Below are positions 14,611 through 17,014 of a stretch of 17,014 bases of DNA, piece by piece. Both the position numbers and the translations under genes were made by a program. The DNA is from CAYJIL01 sp964370235. GTDB taxonomy: Bacteria; Bacteroidota; Bacteroidia; Bacteroidales; Rikenellaceae. The notes beneath the pieces are model-generated. The model searched no databases. It saw only the letters and a program-made list of their open reading frames with translations, and was not told the origin of the DNA. How positions within the stretch are numbered: position 1 is the first letter of the stretch; the number at the start of each line of letters is the position of its first letter. The DNA is taken from NCBI GenBank assembly GCA_964370235.1, contig CAYJIL010000050.1, positions 1 through 17,014 of the forward strand, written 5' to 3'.

Positions 14611-15882
14611 ATGAAAAAACTGAAACTTCTAATTTCACTGTTTCTATTAGCAGTAGTTGGGTGTGATTCACAGCCAAGCACCTTTTCGCTTGCCACCATC
14701 GAGCAGTATGCTACCAAAGCACCCAAGGGTGTCGAAACTCGCTGGGTGAGTGCCGAGAATCCAACAGGTGAGCCAGGCAAGGGAGGCATGACCAACAAAG
14801 GCGCAAAAGGCGATGCCTACACACTAATCGCTCCAAACTCAAAGCACATAATCTTTGACCAACAAGGCTCTGGAGTAATTACCAAAATATGGTCGGCAAA
14901 CTCTATTTTGTGGAACGACAATATGCGCCGAAACGTAATCATAAATATATATTGGGATAACGAAGAAAAACCAGCAGTATCGGTACCATTTGCCGAGTTT
15001 TTTGGTAATAGTTTGGGAGTTTATCGCAAATATGAAACGGCATTATTCTCTAACCCCGAGGCTCGTTCACACAACTGTTTTGTACAAATGCCATATCACA
15101 AGGCAGCCAAGATAGAGATTGTTAACGAGAGTCCTACCATGATAATGTTCTACTACAAGATAAACTTCTTAAAAGTAGAATCTTTGCCACAAGATGCACT
15201 ATACTTTCACGCCTATTGGAACCGTACACTACGCACCAATTTGGGCGAAGATTACCAAATTCTACCACCAGTAGAGGGCGAAGGACGCTTTATTGGTTCT
15301 CATGTTGGACTTATTGGCGACCCAGTGTACAAAGATTCGTGGTTTGGCGAGGGCGAAGTTAAAATATTCCTTGATGGTGACGACCAATACCCAACTTTGT
15401 GTGGTACTGGTACCGAAGACTATATAGGCACAGCTTGGGGGCAAGGCGAGTATGCTAACCTTACACAAGGCGCACCCATAACCGACAATCACAATTGCCT
15501 ATACACTTTTTATCGTTACCACCTTCAAGACCCTGTCTACTTTAGATCTGAATGTAAAGTAACGCTTCAGCAAATGGGAAATGCAGTACGCTGGAAGTTG
15601 CGTGAAATGGCAGAGAAGGGTGCCGAGTTCGAGGTGTTATGGTCGTATGTCGAGGCCGACGGTATGGATGCTAGCAAGCGCTATCTCGATATGGAGAATC
15701 CACCACACTATACCGATGATAATTTCCCCGATAATGTATCTACTACCTATTATCGCCGAGACGATGTGTCGTCTGTTGCATACTTCTATTTGGATAGACC
15801 ATCTAGCAACTTACCCACGCTACACTCTAGCGAAATTCGCAATGCCAATATGCAGGAGCGTGTATATAACATTATTAAGTAA
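14611..15882 (+). CDS. GH172 (DUF2961) family glycosidase, predicted lipoprotein
   Basis: The 423-residue protein has a lipoprotein signal peptide with lipobox VVGC (Cys18), so it is anchored to a membrane, probably facing the periplasm or cell surface. The rest is the DUF2961 fold, now GH172. Early it has ENPTGEPGKGG and GSGVITKIW, in the middle VPFAEFFG, and then GTGTEDY with Glu269, which aligns by motif with a catalytic glutamate of characterised GH172 enzymes. Known members hydrolyse or transfer alpha-D-fructofuranosyl linkages (difructose dianhydride I) or act as exo-alpha-D-arabinofuranosidases on mycobacterial arabinan. The length is normal and no truncation is seen. Its position between a LacI regulator and a furanosidase-like propeller supports a furanoside substrate, but which one is open. 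Confidence 0.88.
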   Translation: MKKLKLLISLFLLAVVGCDSQPSTFSLATIEQYATKAPKGVETRWVSAENPTGEPGKGGMTNKGAKGDAYTLIAPNSKHIIFDQQGSGVITKIWSANSILWNDNMRRNVIINIYWDNEEKPAVSVPFAEFFGNSLGVYRKYETALFSNPEARSHNCFVQMPYHKAAKIEIVNESPTMIMFYYKINFLKVESLPQDALYFHAYWNRTLRTNLGEDYQILPPVEGEGRFIGSHVGLIGDPVYKDSWFGEGEVKIFLDGDDQYPTLCGTGTEDYIGTAWGQGEYANLTQGAPITDNHNCLYTFYRYHLQDPVYFRSECKVTLQQMGNAVRWKLREMAEKGAEFEVLWSYVEADGMDASKRYLDMENPPHYTDDNFPDNVSTTYYRRDDVSSVAYFYLDRPSSNLPTLHSSEIRNANMQERVYNIIK

Positions 15883-15917
15883 ACAAATTAAAAACGTGTG
15901 ACTATAACATATAAACC

Positions 15918-16904
15918 ATGAAAAGAGCTACCTATATATTTTCACTTCTACTCTTGGTAGTGGGTTGTGCTAACTCATCATCCAAAGATGCAACAAAGCC
16001 CGTGCTTGAACGTGCCGAAATACCCTATATTTGGGGCGAAAGCAAAACTGTAATCGATGCAAAGCCATCGCCCGATTTTGACGATAACCGATGGTTTACC
16101 AACGACCACTGTTTTGTGGTAGATAAAAAAGGCACACTACATTGGTTTGGTATAAATAACCCATTCCCGCCCGAGGGCAAAGAGCTATATCGCTATCACC
16201 CATACTTGGGACATTGCACATCGACACAAGCCACTAGCGAGTGGAAGCGTGAGCCTTTTGCTATTGACGAATCAAAGGGTACAGAGTATGTTGGTGCTCC
16301 CTATGTTGTGTGGCATGACGATAGCAATCGTTGGGCAATGGTGGTTGAGACATGGCGAGAGCCTCGCCGCCTAGAGGTTTATTGGTCGGACGATTTATAT
16401 AATTGGGAAGAGACCAAAACTCCAATTTTGCCCGAGTTACTGTGGATTGGTGCTCGTGATCCACATATTATGAAGGGAGACGATGGTAAATACTGGATTC
16501 ATGTTGTGGCAACTGGCAACAAAGGTGCCCAGCAATCACAAGTATTGCGTATTCGCACCCGTGACTTTGTGAATTTTGAAGAACCCGAAACAATACTTGG
16601 AATAAACGACTGCAAGTGGGCAACATTAATGGAGTCGCCATTCCTGCTAGAGCGTAATGGTTTGTGGTATCTGTTCTTTACCTATGCACATCGTCGCTAT
16701 GCCGAAACAGTTGTTGTGGTGTCCGATAATCCCGATAGTTTTGACTATTACAACAACACTCTCACAACGCTATATGGTCATGCAGCCGAGATATTCGATT
16801 ACAAGGGCAAAACCTACATTACCTCTTGTGGCCCCGAGGGTGCATCGGTAATTAACACCCATGGTGTAACTATGGCAGAACTTCGTTGGGCTAACCAAAA
16901 ATAA
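15918..16904 (+). CDS. Predicted lipoprotein glycoside hydrolase, five-bladed beta-propeller (GH32/GH43/GH68-like)
   Basis: The 328-residue protein starts with a lipoprotein signal (lipobox VVGC, Cys17). The remainder resembles the five-bladed propeller of clans GH-J and GH-F. Three candidate acidic residues sit in the expected order: Asp63 in TNDHC near the first blade (nucleophile position), Asp181 in ARDPHI (the RDP motif, transition-state stabiliser) and Glu239 in MESPFL (acid/base). Repeated blade edges such as GKYWIHV and GLWYLFFT are visible. There is no C-terminal beta-sandwich of the kind found in full GH32 enzymes; with about 300 mature residues it is one bare propeller. It lies 35 nt after the GH172 gene, in the same operon. 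Substrate is inferred to be a furanoside (fructan or arabinan type). Family number is uncertain. Confidence 0.75.
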   Translation: MKRATYIFSLLLLVVGCANSSSKDATKPVLERAEIPYIWGESKTVIDAKPSPDFDDNRWFTNDHCFVVDKKGTLHWFGINNPFPPEGKELYRYHPYLGHCTSTQATSEWKREPFAIDESKGTEYVGAPYVVWHDDSNRWAMVVETWREPRRLEVYWSDDLYNWEETKTPILPELLWIGARDPHIMKGDDGKYWIHVVATGNKGAQQSQVLRIRTRDFVNFEEPETILGINDCKWATLMESPFLLERNGLWYLFFTYAHRRYAETVVVVSDNPDSFDYYNNTLTTLYGHAAEIFDYKGKTYITSCGPEGASVINTHGVTMAELRWANQK

Positions 16905-17014
16905 AACAATGCTAATGGTTTTGTGTAATTGCTTATTACGCAGGAATTGTACAGTATTCAGGTTTTTGTAGAACAGCAATCTATTAAATGCAGAAGTGTC
17001 TAATGAACGTTATC
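16905..17014. other. Right edge of window, no gene recognised
   Basis: These 110 nt hold no convincing terminator or complete gene. A frame opening with ATG at 16988 (second ATG at 17003) stays open to the last base, but only nine codons are visible, so whether it begins the next gene of the operon cannot be judged. A 5-bp GTAAT/ATTAC pairing at 16925-16939 is too weak to call. Confidence 0.3.

Noticed and set aside
16925..16939. Small hairpin GTAAT/ATTAC after the propeller gene as a terminator
   Set aside because: Five AT-rich pairs and no T-tract; not a credible terminator.

Overview
The window looks like a chromosomal segment from a member of the Bacteroidota, most probably Bacteroidales. 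The reasons are the 983-residue SecD-SecF fusion typical of that phylum, promoter-like elements of the Bacteroidota form TTTG/TTG-N19-21-TAnnTTTG in front of several genes, A-rich translation starts that mostly lack Shine-Dalgarno sequences, and a signal-peptide-bearing C1 peptidase and glycosidase lipoproteins. No insertion sequence, CRISPR array, tRNA, rRNA or prophage gene was seen. Species cannot be named from the sequence alone.

The left 10 kb is transcribed leftwards (minus strand). In transcription order it holds a YbdG-type mechanosensitive channel, a Uup-type ABC-F ATPase and a family 2 glycosyltransferase packed as one operon (1-nt overlap, then 1-nt gap). Next come a signal-peptide-bearing C1 cysteine peptidase, a sodium:neurotransmitter-type symporter with a leader of about 95 nt, a umuD-umuC pair (SOS translesion polymerase, 3-nt gap), and a CyuA-type L-cysteine desulfidase. 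Hairpins of terminator type separate several of these units, and in two places the next promoter starts within a few bases of the previous terminator.

At about 10.1 kb transcription diverges. secDF, the protein-export accessory subunit, reads rightwards after a leader of about 160 nt and ends in a very clear intrinsic terminator (13305-13343).

The right end (13.4-16.9 kb) is a compact carbohydrate unit: a LacI-family repressor, a GH172 (DUF2961) lipoprotein and a clan GH-J/F-like beta-propeller lipoprotein, all co-directional with gaps of 41 and 35 nt. The promoter in front of the repressor carries two near-identical CG-centred palindromes, one between the -33 and -7 elements and one just downstream of the -7 element. 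This is the arrangement expected for an autoregulated operon. GH172 enzymes act on furanosides (fructofuranose or D-arabinofuranose), so the inferred role is sensing and surface or periplasmic breakdown of a furanoside-containing glycan or disaccharide. No SusC/SusD pair is present in the window. This small operon and the leader of the symporter gene are the parts that most deserve follow-up.
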